From DATJKD01 sp963834855 (GTDB lineage: Bacteria; Pseudomonadota; Gammaproteobacteria; Steroidobacterales; Steroidobacteraceae), in NCBI GenBank assembly GCA_963834855.1, contig CAWIDH010000035.1, positions 191,356-255,355 of the forward strand: a DNA stretch of 64,000 bases, read 5' to 3'. Below, piece after piece: positions 33,009 through 42,283 of this stretch. Numbering within the stretch: the stretch's first letter is position 1; every line of letters starts with the position of its first letter. The translations under genes and the position numbers were made by a program. The notes under the pieces were generated by a model. It was not told where the DNA came from. It was given only the letters and a program-made list of their open reading frames with translations, and did not search any database.

Positions 33009-34025
33009 ATGAACCGAAGCGAGCTCGAAGCCATCGCTCGTGCCATGGTCGCACCGGGCCGGGGCATCCTCGCCGCCGACGAGTCGACCGGGACGATCAA
33101 GAAGCGGTTCGACGCCATCAAGGTCGAGAACACCGAGGAGAACCGCCGTGCCTACCGGGAGATGCTGTTCGCGGCGCCCGGGATCGCCGAGTACATCAGC
33201 GGCGTGATCATGTACGACGAGACGCTGCGGCAGAAGACGCGTGCAGGCGTGCCCTTTCCGGAGCTGCTGGCCAAGCTCGGCGTGGTGCCTGGCATCAAGG
33301 TGGACGCCGGCGCCAAGCCCCTGGCCGGTTTCCCGGGCGAGACGATCACGGAGGGCCTCGACGGGCTGCGCGAGCGCCTTGCCGAATACCACAAGCTCGG
33401 CGCGCGCTTTGCGAAGTGGCGCGCGGTGATCGATATCGGCGCGGGCATTCCGACGGCGTTCGCGATCGACGCCAACGCGCATGCCCTCGCGCGCTACGCG
33501 ACGCTCTGCCAGGAGGCCGGGATCGCCCCGATCGTCGAGCCGGAAGTGCTGATGGACGGCGATCACACGATCGAGCGCTGCGAGGAGGTCACTGATGCGG
33601 TGCTCGAGAGCGTGTTCCGCCAGCTCTTCGCCCACCGCATCCATCTCGAAGGAATGGTGCTCAAGCCCAACATGGTCATCGCGGGCAAGAAGTGCCCGAA
33701 GCGCGCCGCTCCCGCGCAGGTCGCCGAAGCGACGTTGCGCTGCCTGCGCCGACACGTGCCGAGCGCGGTGCCGGGTATCGCCTTCCTCTCGGGCGGGCAG
33801 AGCGAGACGGAGGCGACCGAGCACCTGGGCCTGATGAACCGGGCGGCCGGGGTGCCGTGGGCGCTCACCTTCAGCTACGGCCGGGCGCTGCAGGAGAGCG
33901 CGCTCAAGGCCTGGGCCGGCAAGCCGGAGAGCGTGGGTGCAGGACAGAAGGCGTTCCTGCACCGCGCGCGCCTGAACGGACTCGCGCAGCGCGGACAGTA
34001 CACGGCCTCGCTCGAGGCCGCCTGA
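33009..34025 (+). CDS. Class I fructose-bisphosphate aldolase
   Basis: 338-residue eukaryote-type class I aldolase for glycolysis/gluconeogenesis. It shows GRGILAADESTGTIKKRF, VEPEVLMDGDHTIERC, the Schiff-base lysine in EGMVLKPNMV (Lys219) and LSGGQSETEATEHLGLMN. It is divergent from the suf regulator. AGCTGGAGGATCAAC precedes the ATG, giving a strong ribosome site. It is not metal dependent like the class II enzyme. Confidence 0.95.
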   Translation: MNRSELEAIARAMVAPGRGILAADESTGTIKKRFDAIKVENTEENRRAYREMLFAAPGIAEYISGVIMYDETLRQKTRAGVPFPELLAKLGVVPGIKVDAGAKPLAGFPGETITEGLDGLRERLAEYHKLGARFAKWRAVIDIGAGIPTAFAIDANAHALARYATLCQEAGIAPIVEPEVLMDGDHTIERCEEVTDAVLESVFRQLFAHRIHLEGMVLKPNMVIAGKKCPKRAAPAQVAEATLRCLRRHVPSAVPGIAFLSGGQSETEATEHLGLMNRAAGVPWALTFSYGRALQESALKAWAGKPESVGAGQKAFLHRARLNGLAQRGQYTASLEAA

Positions 34026-34044
34026 TCCTGCGCGCGCGATCGTA

Positions 34045-34899
34045 GTGGATATCGCGGCAAGCCCCGCGTCCGCGGGCACGTCGGTTGCGGGCGCCGAATA
34101 CGTGGCGCGCCTGACCGGAGTCCACTACGCCGTGGACGGCAAGCCGGTCTTCCGCGGTCTCGACATCGCCATACGCCGCGGCGAGGTCACCGCGATCATG
34201 GGTCCGAGCGGCACGGGCAAGACGACCCTGCTGCGTCTGATCACCGGTCAGATCACGGCCGACGCGGGCCAGGTGCTGGTGGACGGCCGGGACGTTGCCC
34301 GTCTCGACCGGCGCGCGCTGTACGCCATGCGCCGCCGTATGGGCATGCTGTTCCAGAACAGCGCGCTGCTGACCGATCTCGACGCGTTCGAGAACGTCGC
34401 TTTCCCGTTGCGGGAGCACACGCGCCTGCCGGAGCGGCTGATCCGCAACGTCGTCCTCACGAAGCTGCACGCTGTCGGGCTGCGCGGCGCCGCAAGGCTT
34501 TACCCGCAGCAGCTGTCGGGCGGCATGGCGCGCCGGGTGGCACTCGCGCGCGCGATCGCAATGGATCCGGACTTCCTGATCTACGACGAGCCGTTCGCGG
34601 GGCTCGATCCGATCTCCATGGGCGTGGTGCTGCGGCTGATCCGCCAGTTGAACGACGCGCTCGGCATCAGCAGCATCGTGGTGACGCACGACGTGCGCGA
34701 GGTCTCGCAGATCGCCGACACGAGCTACATCCTGTCGGACGGCCAGGTCGCGGCGAGCGGGACCCCGTCGGAGTTGCAGAAGAGCCCGGACGGGGTCGTC
34801 CGCCAGTTCATCGAGGGGCTCGCCGACGGGCCGGTGCCGTTTCACTATCCCGCGCCGGACTATATCGAGGAGTTGCTCGGCGGAGGGCCGCCGCCATGA
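34045..34899 (+). CDS. mlaF: Phospholipid transport ATP-binding protein MlaF
   Basis: ATPase of the MlaFEDB inner-membrane complex that maintains outer-membrane lipid asymmetry. Walker A GPSGTGKTTL, Q-loop LFQNSALLTDLDAFENVAFP, signature LSGGMARRVALARA, Walker B FLIYDEPFAGLDP and the His switch VVTHDV are present. GTG 34045 is the most upstream start after the aldolase stop; an N-terminal extension of about 20 residues is Ala/Ser-rich. Overlaps mlaE by 4 nt. Confidence 0.95.
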   Translation: MDIAASPASAGTSVAGAEYVARLTGVHYAVDGKPVFRGLDIAIRRGEVTAIMGPSGTGKTTLLRLITGQITADAGQVLVDGRDVARLDRRALYAMRRRMGMLFQNSALLTDLDAFENVAFPLREHTRLPERLIRNVVLTKLHAVGLRGAARLYPQQLSGGMARRVALARAIAMDPDFLIYDEPFAGLDPISMGVVLRLIRQLNDALGISSIVVTHDVREVSQIADTSYILSDGQVAASGTPSELQKSPDGVVRQFIEGLADGPVPFHYPAPDYIEELLGGGPPP

Positions 34900-35666
34900 A
34901 CGGACTCGCGGCCGAGCTGTCCGTGAACGCACGCGATTTCGTGCAGACGGTGGGTGCCACGACGCGCTTCCTCGGGCGGCTGATCGCGCTCGCCCCGGTG
35001 GGCCTGCTGCGCTTCCGACTGATCGTCGAGCAGGTCTACAACGCCGGTGCGCGATCGCTCGTGATCATCATGACCAGCGGCTTGTTCGTCGGGATGGTGC
35101 TGGGCCTGCAGGGATACGACCTGCTGCAGCGGTTCGGGTCGGAGGACTCCCTCGGCACGGGCGCGGCACTCGCACTGCTCAAGGAGCTCGGCCCGGTGGT
35201 CACGGCGTTGCTGTTTGCGGGCCGGGCAGGCACCTCGCTCGCCTCCGAGATCGGCCTGATGCGTGCGACGGACCAGCTATCAGCGATGGAGATCATGGCG
35301 GTCGACCCGATGCGCCGCGTCGTACTGCCGAGATTCCTCGGCGGCGCGATCTCCGTGCCGCTGCTGACGGCGGTGTTCATCGCGGTCGGCCTCTTCGGAG
35401 TGCAGCTCGTGGGCGTGCAGTTCCTGGGTGTCGACCAGGGCGCATTCTGGTCGCAGATGCGCGGTGCGGTTGAACTCGGCGACGTCGCTGAAGGTCTCAC
35501 GAAGGGTGCCGTGTTCGGAGTGGCATGCAGCCTCGTGGCCGTGTACGAGGGCTACAATGCGCAGCCCACCGCAGAAGGCGTCGGCCGAGCCACGACGCGG
35601 ACGGTCGTCATCTCGGCGGTCCTGACGCTGATCCTGGATTACATATTGACGGCCATCATGCTCTGA
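34896..35666 (+). CDS. mlaE: Phospholipid transport permease MlaE
   Basis: 256-residue integral membrane permease with five or six hydrophobic segments and the family signatures RSLVIIMTSGLFVGMVLGLQ, LGPVVTALLFAGRAGTSLAS and YEGYNAQPTAEGVGRATTRT. It forms the membrane core bound by MlaF and MlaD. Confidence 0.96.
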   Translation: MNGLAAELSVNARDFVQTVGATTRFLGRLIALAPVGLLRFRLIVEQVYNAGARSLVIIMTSGLFVGMVLGLQGYDLLQRFGSEDSLGTGAALALLKELGPVVTALLFAGRAGTSLASEIGLMRATDQLSAMEIMAVDPMRRVVLPRFLGGAISVPLLTAVFIAVGLFGVQLVGVQFLGVDQGAFWSQMRGAVELGDVAEGLTKGAVFGVACSLVAVYEGYNAQPTAEGVGRATTRTVVISAVLTLILDYILTAIML

Positions 35667-35680
35667 GGTCCGAAACGCCC

Positions 35681-36172
35681 ATGCGTCCATCCCGCACCAT
35701 CGATCTGTCGACCGGGCTCTTCGTACTGCTCGGCTTCGCGGCGATCCTGTTCCTCGTGACCCAGATCACGAACCGCGAGTTCTCGCTCGGCGGGAGCGCC
35801 TATCGCTTGCAGGCGCAGTACGACAACATCGGCGGCCTGAAGGTAGGCGCGCCGGTCTCGATGTCGGGCGTGACGATCGGGCGCGTGGAGAACATCGGTT
35901 TCGACATGGACGTGCTCAAGGCCGTCGTCACGCTGCGCATCGACCAGCGTTACGACCGCATCCCGCAGGACAGCGATGCGAGCATCTTCACCGCGGGCCT
36001 GCTTGGCGGGCAGTACATCGGCATCACGCCCGGCGGCTCGGACGAATACCTGCATGACGGCGGGCGCATCGAGTTCGTCCAGGACGCGATCGTCCTCGAG
36101 AACCTGATCAGCAAGTACCTCTTCAGCCAGGCGGACAAGGAAACCGCGGCTGAATCGGCACCCAAGGAGTAA
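35681..36172 (+). CDS. mlaD: Phospholipid-binding MCE protein MlaD
   Basis: Membrane-anchored periplasmic MCE-domain protein: an N-terminal helix (LSTGLFVLLGFAAILFLVTQ) and an MCE fold (YDNIGGLKVGAPVSMSGVTI, GLLGGQYIGITPGG). 163 residues, normal length. Forms the hexameric ring that receives lipid from MlaC. Confidence 0.95.
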   Translation: MRPSRTIDLSTGLFVLLGFAAILFLVTQITNREFSLGGSAYRLQAQYDNIGGLKVGAPVSMSGVTIGRVENIGFDMDVLKAVVTLRIDQRYDRIPQDSDASIFTAGLLGGQYIGITPGGSDEYLHDGGRIEFVQDAIVLENLISKYLFSQADKETAAESAPKE

Positions 36173-36183
36173 CGGAAGACATC

Positions 36184-36874
36184 ATGCGTACACTGATCCT
36201 GTCGATGTTGTTCCTGGCCAGCCTTTCGCCGGTGCTGCCGGCCGTGGCGGCCGATCCGGCCCCCGCCCCCGCGACGACGCCGACCCCGGCAACGGCGGGC
36301 CCCCAGCAGCTGATGGAAAGCGTCTCGCAGGCCCTGCTGCGCGATATCGAGGCGAACCGCGAGGCGCTGCGCGGCGACCCGGCCAGGCTCCGGGCGCTGG
36401 TGGACCGCCACCTGCTGCCGCACTTCGACACCGACTACGCGGGGCAGCTCGTGCTCGGCAAGAACTGGCGGCAGGCGACGCCGACGCAGCGCAAGCGCTT
36501 CGTCGACGCGTTCTACCAGTCACTGATGCGCAACTACGGCGAGGCGCTCCTCGAGTTCACGCGCGGACCGCATGAAGATCCTGCCCTTCAAGGGCGATCC
36601 CGCCGCAAGCTCGGCGACCATTCGCACCCTGGTCAGGCGCAGCAACGGCCAGCAGGTGCCGGTCAACTACAGCCTGCGCAAGACGCCATCGGGCTGGAAG
36701 GCCTGGGACGTGACGATCGAGGGCATCTCGTACGTCAAGAACTACCGCAACGACATCGGCGCCGAGGTCGCACAGAAAGGCCTCGATGCGGTGATCCAGC
36801 GGCTCGAAGCTCAGAACGCCGCACCGAAAGCGGCGGCGGAGACCGGCAAGGCCGCGGCTCGGACCGGCTCGTGA
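36184..36874 (+). CDS. mlaC: Periplasmic phospholipid shuttle MlaC (one frameshift)
   Basis: Signal peptide (MRTLILSMLFLASLSPVLPA, cleaved near AVAA), a Pro/Thr-rich stretch, then the MlaC/Ttg2 domain (LRALVDRHLLPHFDTDYAGQ, TPTQRKRFVDAFYQSLMRNY). The frame shifts near 36567 and continues as MKILPFKGDPAASSATIRTL to WKAWDVTIEGISYVKNYRND. The family ferries phospholipid between MlaA at the outer membrane and MlaD. The stop overlaps the mlaB GTG start. Confidence 0.92.
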
Positions 36875-37167
36875 GCTGCTTGATCGAGTCGCCTGCCCCC
36901 GGCCGCCTGGCCGTGCGCGGCGAGCTCGACTTCGACACGGCGCCTGCGGCGCTGGCGCGCGGCCTTGCGCTGCTCGACGATGCGATGGATTGCGAGGTCG
37001 ACCTTTCGGGCCTGAGTGCGGGAGACAGCGCGGGCCTGGCCGTGCTTGTCGAATGGCTCGCGAGCGCGCGTCGCCGCGGTGCGCGTCTTCGTTACACGGG
37101 CATCCCGGCACAGATGCGGGCCATCGCCCGGATCTCGGACCTCGAGGAACTGCTCGCTCCCGGCTGA
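36871..37167 (+). CDS. mlaB: STAS-domain protein MlaB
   Basis: 98-residue STAS domain (LAVRGELDFDTAPAALARGL, LSGLSAGDSAGLAVLVEWLA) that binds and stabilises MlaF. GTG 36871 overlaps the mlaC stop (GTGA), so it is translationally coupled and completes mlaFEDCB. Confidence 0.9.
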   Translation: MSCLIESPAPGRLAVRGELDFDTAPAALARGLALLDDAMDCEVDLSGLSAGDSAGLAVLVEWLASARRRGARLRYTGIPAQMRAIARISDLEELLAPG

Positions 37168-37194
37168 TCCCCCGGTTGATCCGAAATCAGCCGG

Positions 37195-38064
37195 TCACTG
37201 TCCCGCGGAATCCTCGACGACCGGCTCTTCGCGTGGTGCCGCCGTTTCGTCCGGCGTGTCGCTCTCCGGCGTCTCCGGTGCGGCGTCGGGATCATCTGGC
37301 GGCTCGGCGGTCCCTTGAGGCTCGCCGCCCGCGTCGTCGAGCTCCTCGAATTCCTCCATCGGTTCCTCGGGCGGCTCGCCGTCGTAGACGAGGTACTGCC
37401 GCCGCTGCAGGTAGGCGTCGCGTATGAACCCGTAGGGGTCGTAGGTCTCGGCGAGCGTGTCGTCGAGCGGCAGCAGGCGGGCGCGGTCATCGACGATGCT
37501 GAGGGCGAGCGAAAACCATTTCGCGTCGCCGGTATCGAACCAGAAGAGGGGCTCGAGGAATTGATCCACGACCCTCGACGGTCCGTCTCGCACCGTCGCG
37601 GGACCGAAGAAGGGCAGCATCAGGTACGGACCGGGCGGCACACCCCACTTGCCGAGCGTCTGGCCCAGGTCCTCGTCGTGCTGCGGCAAGGCGTTCATCG
37701 ACGCCACGTCGATGACGCCCGCCCAGCCAAAGGTCGTGTTGAGCAGGAATCCCAGCGTGTCCTGGCCGGCCTCGCGGAACTTGCCCTGCAGCAGCTGGTT
37801 GACGATCGTCCCGGGCGCCTTCAGGTTCGTGAAGAAATTACCGACACCGGTGCGGAACCAGTCCGGCGTGACCTTCTGGTAGGCCTTTGCCGTCGGCTTG
37901 AGCACGCCCCGGTCGAGGGCGTCGTTGAACTTGTAGACGCCGCGGTTGAACGGCTCGATCGGGTCGGCGGGGTTGCGTTCGCCGGTCGTGGCACAGCCCG
38001 CGAGCAGCATCGATCCGAACGCAATCAGCGCCGCCAGGCGGCGACCGGCGGCCGGTGCAGGCAT
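37195..38064 (-). CDS. mlaA: Outer-membrane lipoprotein MlaA (VacJ)
   Basis: Removes mislocalised phospholipids from the outer leaflet. Lipobox LLAGC near residue 23, then NPADPIEPFNRGVYKFNDAL, FLLNTTFGWAGVIDVAS, LGQTLGKWGVPPGPYLMLPF and SRVVDQFLEPLFW. The C-terminus has an unusual acidic, Pro/Glu-rich tail of about 60 residues (EPMEEFEELDDAGGEPQG...). ATG 38064 is chosen because it gives a clean lipoprotein signal; the frame extends to 38115. It lies convergent to mlaFEDCB, so all Mla components are in one locus. Confidence 0.95.
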   Translation of the reverse strand: MPAPAAGRRLAALIAFGSMLLAGCATTGERNPADPIEPFNRGVYKFNDALDRGVLKPTAKAYQKVTPDWFRTGVGNFFTNLKAPGTIVNQLLQGKFREAGQDTLGFLLNTTFGWAGVIDVASMNALPQHDEDLGQTLGKWGVPPGPYLMLPFFGPATVRDGPSRVVDQFLEPLFWFDTGDAKWFSLALSIVDDRARLLPLDDTLAETYDPYGFIRDAYLQRRQYLVYDGEPPEEPMEEFEELDDAGGEPQGTAEPPDDPDAAPETPESDTPDETAAPREEPVVEDSAGQ

Positions 38065-38108
38065 GCGGATCTCCGAAACGCGACCGGGACCGGTCGGGAG
38101 GCGCGATT

Positions 38109-39656
38109 CTACCAAGCGGCGTCCACGACGTTCGAACGCCGGCCGCCGGATTGGGGCGACTCGTCGGGACGCGCGAGCTTGGCGCGCTCCTTGGGCAGGG
38201 CCTCGCGCAGCTCGTCCAGCCGCGCGGTGAACCTGCGCCGCTGCACGGCGGTGATGTTGGGGACCGACAACGCGAGCTCCAGCTGGTTGATCGCGAGCGG
38301 AAGGTCCGCGGACATCAGGTGGTACTCGGCCATGTAGGAGTAGGCGTCCGCGACGTCACCGGCTGCGTTCGCCGCCATCGCCGTCTGCCGGATCTGGGCC
38401 TGCGTGGGCGGGACGTTGTTGAAGAGATCGAGCAGCACCTCGTGCGCCCGCTTCGGGCGATTGGCGCGAATGAGCGCCTCTGCATAACGCATCGTCACGG
38501 GAACGTTGCGCGGCGCGAGCTCGCGCGCCTTCTCGAGCGTGGCGAGCGCACCGCGCACGTCTCCGTTGGCGAGCTGGGCCTGGCCGAGCGCCGTGTGGAA
38601 GGGCAGCACGTCGGGTCGCGACGCGCGCAGCCGCTCGAACGTGGGTATGGCAGCGGCCGCGTCGCCGGCTAAGACCATCGCAAGCGCACGGCCGTAGACC
38701 TGCGCGACCGTGGCGTCGGGCTCGTTGGTGATCGTCGAGGTGTAGTAGTCGCGCGGATCGACGGACGCCGGGGTGGTCAGCACCCGCACGCGCTCCTTCA
38801 TGAGCGAATAGCTCAGGCTCTCGCCGGGACTGACGGGCGGGTACTGGCTGGCGCGTCCCTTGGATTCGGCGATGCGGGCGCTGGTCACCGGGTGGGTGCG
38901 CAGCAACTCCGGAAGGCCGTTCGGCCCGAGCTGCGTGCGTCGTCCCATGGTGTCGAAGAACGCCGGCATCGCGTTCGGGTCGAAGCCGGCGGCGGCCAGG
39001 ATGCCGATGCCCACGCGGTCCGCCTCGTACTCGTTCTCGCGCGTGAAGTTGATCTGCGACTGGGCCGCGAGACCCTGCGCGGCCGAGACCGCGCCCATCG
39101 TCGCGTTGCCGCCCACGCCTGCAACGCCACCCAGCAGGATCGCCACCAGCATCGCGGCCGTCGACACCAGGTTGGTGCGCGACTGGCTCTCGAGGCCGCG
39201 CGCGATGTGGCGCTGCGTGACGTGCGCAATCTCGTGCGCGAGCACGCCAGCCAGCTCGCTTTCGTTGGCCGTCTCCATCAGCAGGCCGGTATGGATGCCG
39301 ATGAAGCCGCCCGGGAGCGCAAAGGCGTTGATGGCGGGATCGCGCACGATGAAATAGTTGAACGCGCGATTGCCGTCGTGGGCGAGGCTCGAGAGCTTGA
39401 GCCCGGTCGACTGCATGTACTCGCTGACCTCAGGGTCCTCGATCATGTGCCCCGAGTCGCGCAGGCTGCGCATCACCATGCGCCCGATCCGGTATTCGTC
39501 CTCGAGGCTGAGCGTCGAACCGCCGGCCGTACCCATTTCGGGCAACTGATCCTGGACCGAGGTCTGCTGGGCGGCCACCGGCCCGGGCAGCACGAGACCG
39601 GCCCAGGCCAGCAGGGCGGGCGCCATCGTGAGCCAGCGGGAAGCGGGGCGGGACAT
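38109..39656 (-). CDS. bepA: M48 metalloprotease with TPR tail (BepA/YfgC-like)
   Basis: Periplasmic protease/chaperone that monitors outer-membrane protein and LPS-assembly factors. Signal peptide ending near GPVAAQQ, zinc motif HEIAH at about 141-145 with ENEYEADRVG supplying the third ligand, glycine-rich AILLGGVAGVGGNATMGAVS after it, and C-terminal TPR repeats (FHTALGQAQLANGDVRGALA onward). 515 residues. Proximity to mlaA is consistent with a shared envelope-maintenance role. Confidence 0.93.
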   Translation of the reverse strand: MSRPASRWLTMAPALLAWAGLVLPGPVAAQQTSVQDQLPEMGTAGGSTLSLEDEYRIGRMVMRSLRDSGHMIEDPEVSEYMQSTGLKLSSLAHDGNRAFNYFIVRDPAINAFALPGGFIGIHTGLLMETANESELAGVLAHEIAHVTQRHIARGLESQSRTNLVSTAAMLVAILLGGVAGVGGNATMGAVSAAQGLAAQSQINFTRENEYEADRVGIGILAAAGFDPNAMPAFFDTMGRRTQLGPNGLPELLRTHPVTSARIAESKGRASQYPPVSPGESLSYSLMKERVRVLTTPASVDPRDYYTSTITNEPDATVAQVYGRALAMVLAGDAAAAIPTFERLRASRPDVLPFHTALGQAQLANGDVRGALATLEKARELAPRNVPVTMRYAEALIRANRPKRAHEVLLDLFNNVPPTQAQIRQTAMAANAAGDVADAYSYMAEYHLMSADLPLAINQLELALSVPNITAVQRRRFTARLDELREALPKERAKLARPDESPQSGGRRSNVVDAAW

Positions 39657-39697
39657 CAGTGTTTGGACCGCGGCCGGATGGGCCCGGTTCCGTGGCC

Positions 39698-41161
39698 TCA
39701 GAGCGCTTCCGACGCGTAGTCGGCGAGCCTCGAGCGTTCGCCGCGTCTCAGGGTGACATGGCCGTAGTAGTTCCAGCCGCGGAAGCGGTTCACGACGTAG
39801 GTCAGACCGGAGGTGGTTTCCGACAGGTAGGGGCTGTCGATCTGCGCGATGTTGCCCAGGCACACGAGTTTCGTGCCCGGCCCGGCGCGGGTGATCAACG
39901 CCTTCATCTGTTTCGGCGTCAGGTTCTGCGCCTCGTCGAGAATGATGTAGCGGTTCAGGAACGTGCGGCCGCGCATGAAGTTGAGCGACCGGATCTTGAT
40001 GCGGTTGCGCAGCAGGTCGTTGGTCGCCGCACGGCCCCAGGTGCCGCCCTCCTGCGTCTGCGTCAGGACTTCGAGATTGTCCATCAGCGCGCCCATCCAC
40101 GGCTCCATCTTCTCCTCTTCGGTGCCCGGCAGGAACCCGATGTCCTCGCCCAGCGGGATCGTCACGCGGGTCATGATGATCTCGTTGAAGCGGTTCGTCT
40201 CGAGGGTCTGCGCGAGCCCCGCCGCGAGCGTGAGCAGCGTCTTGCCCGTACCCGCCGGCCCGAGAATCGTGACGAAGTCGATCTCCGGGTCGAGCAGCAG
40301 GTTCAACGCGAAATTCTGCTCGCGGTTGCGGGCGTTGATGCCCCAGACGCCGTGCCGCTCGCTGCGGAAGTCACGCACGATCTCGAGCACGGCGGTCTCG
40401 CCCTCGACCTTGCGCACGATGGCCTCGAGCCCGTGCTCGCCGGGCTGGTGCACGAACAGGTTCGGCGCCCAGCGCGCCGTGACCCGGCCGCGCACGCGGT
40501 AATACGTCCGTCCCTGCTCGTGCCAGGACTCGAGGCTGCGCCCGGTCCGGTCCCAGAAATTCGCCGGGAGCTCCTCCACCCCGGTGTAGAGCAGGTCGGC
40601 GTCCTCGATCGTCTTGTCGCTGTAGTAGTCCTCGGCATGCACGCCCAGGATCGCCGCCTTGATCCGCAGGTTGATGTCCTTGGACACCAGCGTGACCCGG
40701 GCCTTGGCCTGCTCGCCCCGCAAAGCCAGCGTGTGCGCGAGGATGGCGTTGTCGGTGCCGTGACCGGGCAGGTTGTCCGGCAGGCCCGTGGCGAGCTGGC
40801 GGGTCTGGAAGAAGAGGCGGCCGGTCGGCGGCTTCTTGCCACCGTTCGTGTACTTGGCCGGCGGCAACTCGAGCCCGCGGTCGATCTGCTCCTTGCTGGC
40901 GTTGGCCATCAGCTCGTCGAGGAAGCGGGCGACCTGGCGCACGTTGCGCGCACCTTCGGACATGCCCTTCTTCCCGGCATCGAGCTCCTCGAGGACGATC
41001 ATCGGGATGAAGATGTCGTGTTCCTCGAAGCGGAAGATCGCCGCGGGATCGTGCATCAGCACATTGGTGTCGAGGACGAATATGCGGCGTTGCGCGGTCG
41101 GCTTCTTCTTCGGCGGCAAGTTCGGGCTCCGGGAGCGCCGCGGTTGCGGCGCGGTGGTCAA
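39698..41161 (-). CDS. phoH: PIN-domain/PhoH-family ATPase (PhoH2/YlaK type)
   Basis: N-terminal PIN nuclease domain (RRIFVLDTNVLMHDP, DNAILAHTLAL) fused to a PhoH P-loop ATPase (Walker A GPAGTGKTLL, Walker B YIILDEAQNL). This architecture has RNA helicase/RNase activity in studied PhoH2 proteins. TTG 41161 overlaps the bcp stop (TTGA) and gives a basic leader before the PIN domain; the frame runs further into bcp without another good start. About 487 residues. Confidence 0.93.
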   Translation of the reverse strand: MTTAPQPRRSRSPNLPPKKKPTAQRRIFVLDTNVLMHDPAAIFRFEEHDIFIPMIVLEELDAGKKGMSEGARNVRQVARFLDELMANASKEQIDRGLELPPAKYTNGGKKPPTGRLFFQTRQLATGLPDNLPGHGTDNAILAHTLALRGEQAKARVTLVSKDINLRIKAAILGVHAEDYYSDKTIEDADLLYTGVEELPANFWDRTGRSLESWHEQGRTYYRVRGRVTARWAPNLFVHQPGEHGLEAIVRKVEGETAVLEIVRDFRSERHGVWGINARNREQNFALNLLLDPEIDFVTILGPAGTGKTLLTLAAGLAQTLETNRFNEIIMTRVTIPLGEDIGFLPGTEEEKMEPWMGALMDNLEVLTQTQEGGTWGRAATNDLLRNRIKIRSLNFMRGRTFLNRYIILDEAQNLTPKQMKALITRAGPGTKLVCLGNIAQIDSPYLSETTSGLTYVVNRFRGWNYYGHVTLRRGERSRLADYASEAL

Positions 41162-41631
41162 AGTTCGCGGGCGGCGTCCAGGACGGCCTCGGCATGCCCG
41201 GCCACCCTGACCTTGCGCCACTCGCGGCGCAATACGCCTTTTTCATCGATCAGGAAAGTGCTGCGCTCGACGCCCTGGAACTTCCGGCCGTACATGCTCT
41301 TCTCGCGGATCACGTCGAACAGGCGGCAGGCCTTGCGCTCCTCGTCGGCGAGCAGCTCGAAGGGAAACTCGAGCTTCGCCTTGAACTTCTCGTGCGACGC
41401 GAGCGTGTCGGTCGAGACGCCGACGATCTCGGTTCGCGCCTTGCGGAACTGCGGATACAGGTCGCGGAATTCCATGCCTTCCCTCGTGCAGCCCGAGGTA
41501 TTGTCGCGCGGGTAGAAGTAGACGACGAGCTTGCGACCGGCCTGTCCTGACAGCTTCCAGTTGCCGCCCCCGGTCGCGGGCAGCGCGAAGTCAGGAACCT
41601 TGCGGTCGAGCTGGACGGTCTTGTCGGCCAT
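41158..41631 (-). CDS. bcp: Peroxiredoxin, Bcp/PrxQ family
   Basis: 157-residue thiol peroxidase with the peroxidatic Cys48 in PRDNTSGCTREGMEFRD. The usual second Cys five residues later is absent, so it is a 1-Cys type unless another cysteine (for example ACRLF) resolves it. Starts 2 nt after the gcvR stop and overlaps phoH. Confidence 0.93.
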   Translation of the reverse strand: MADKTVQLDRKVPDFALPATGGGNWKLSGQAGRKLVVYFYPRDNTSGCTREGMEFRDLYPQFRKARTEIVGVSTDTLASHEKFKAKLEFPFELLADEERKACRLFDVIREKSMYGRKFQGVERSTFLIDEKGVLRREWRKVRVAGHAEAVLDAAREL

Positions 41632-41633
41632 CG

Positions 41634-42164
41634 TCACGCCTTGAGCGGTTCGAGGATTGCATCGAGATTGAGGTTGTCGCAAAAGTCCATGAACTCCTCG
41701 CGCAGCGCCGCGATGTGGATGCGCGTGGGAACGTGCACGACCATGTAGACGGAGAACATCGGCGCGCCGGTGTGCGCGGCGTTGTACGTGCGGGTCGAGA
41801 TGTCGCCGATGTCGACACCGCGCGAGGCGAAGAACCCGGCGAGCTGGTGCAGTATGCCCGGCTGGTCGAGGCAGACGACGTCCACGGTATAGGACACGAA
41901 ATCCGGGCGCGGCGGGCGCATCTCGGTGCGCCGGCTGGTGATCGTGAGGCCGGAGGCCTCGCCGAGCTTCTGCAGCTCGCCCTCGAGCTTCGCGAGCGTG
42001 TGCCAGTTGCCCGACACCAGCAGCAGCATCGCGAACTCGTTGCCGAGCGCGGACATGCGGCTCTCGAGCACGTTGCCGCCACACTCGACCACGACGCGTG
42101 TCAGGTCGAATACGAGGCCCGTGCGGTCGCTGCCGACGGCACAGATCGCGATGAGTTGCTTCAT
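41634..42164 (-). CDS. gcvR: ACT-domain regulator, GcvR-like
   Basis: Two tandem ACT domains (QLIAICAVGSDRTGLVFDLT and SYTVDVVCLDQPGILHQLAG), 176 residues. GcvR-type proteins bind glycine and restrain GcvA in the glycine-cleavage system of enterics; here, without gcvA in view, the exact target is unknown. Divergent from dapA, an arrangement common in gammaproteobacteria. Confidence 0.87.
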   Translation of the reverse strand: MKQLIAICAVGSDRTGLVFDLTRVVVECGGNVLESRMSALGNEFAMLLLVSGNWHTLAKLEGELQKLGEASGLTITSRRTEMRPPRPDFVSYTVDVVCLDQPGILHQLAGFFASRGVDIGDISTRTYNAAHTGAPMFSVYMVVHVPTRIHIAALREEFMDFCDNLNLDAILEPLKA

Positions 42165-42283
42165 GGGATGATTGTCGCGCAGTGTAGCGGGGTGGATCCG
42201 CCGCGTACATTGCGGCCTCGGGTGCGCCTTCCCCCCGTGGCGCCGGTTCAGTAGGATCCCGGGTCTTCGCAACCGGACGGAAC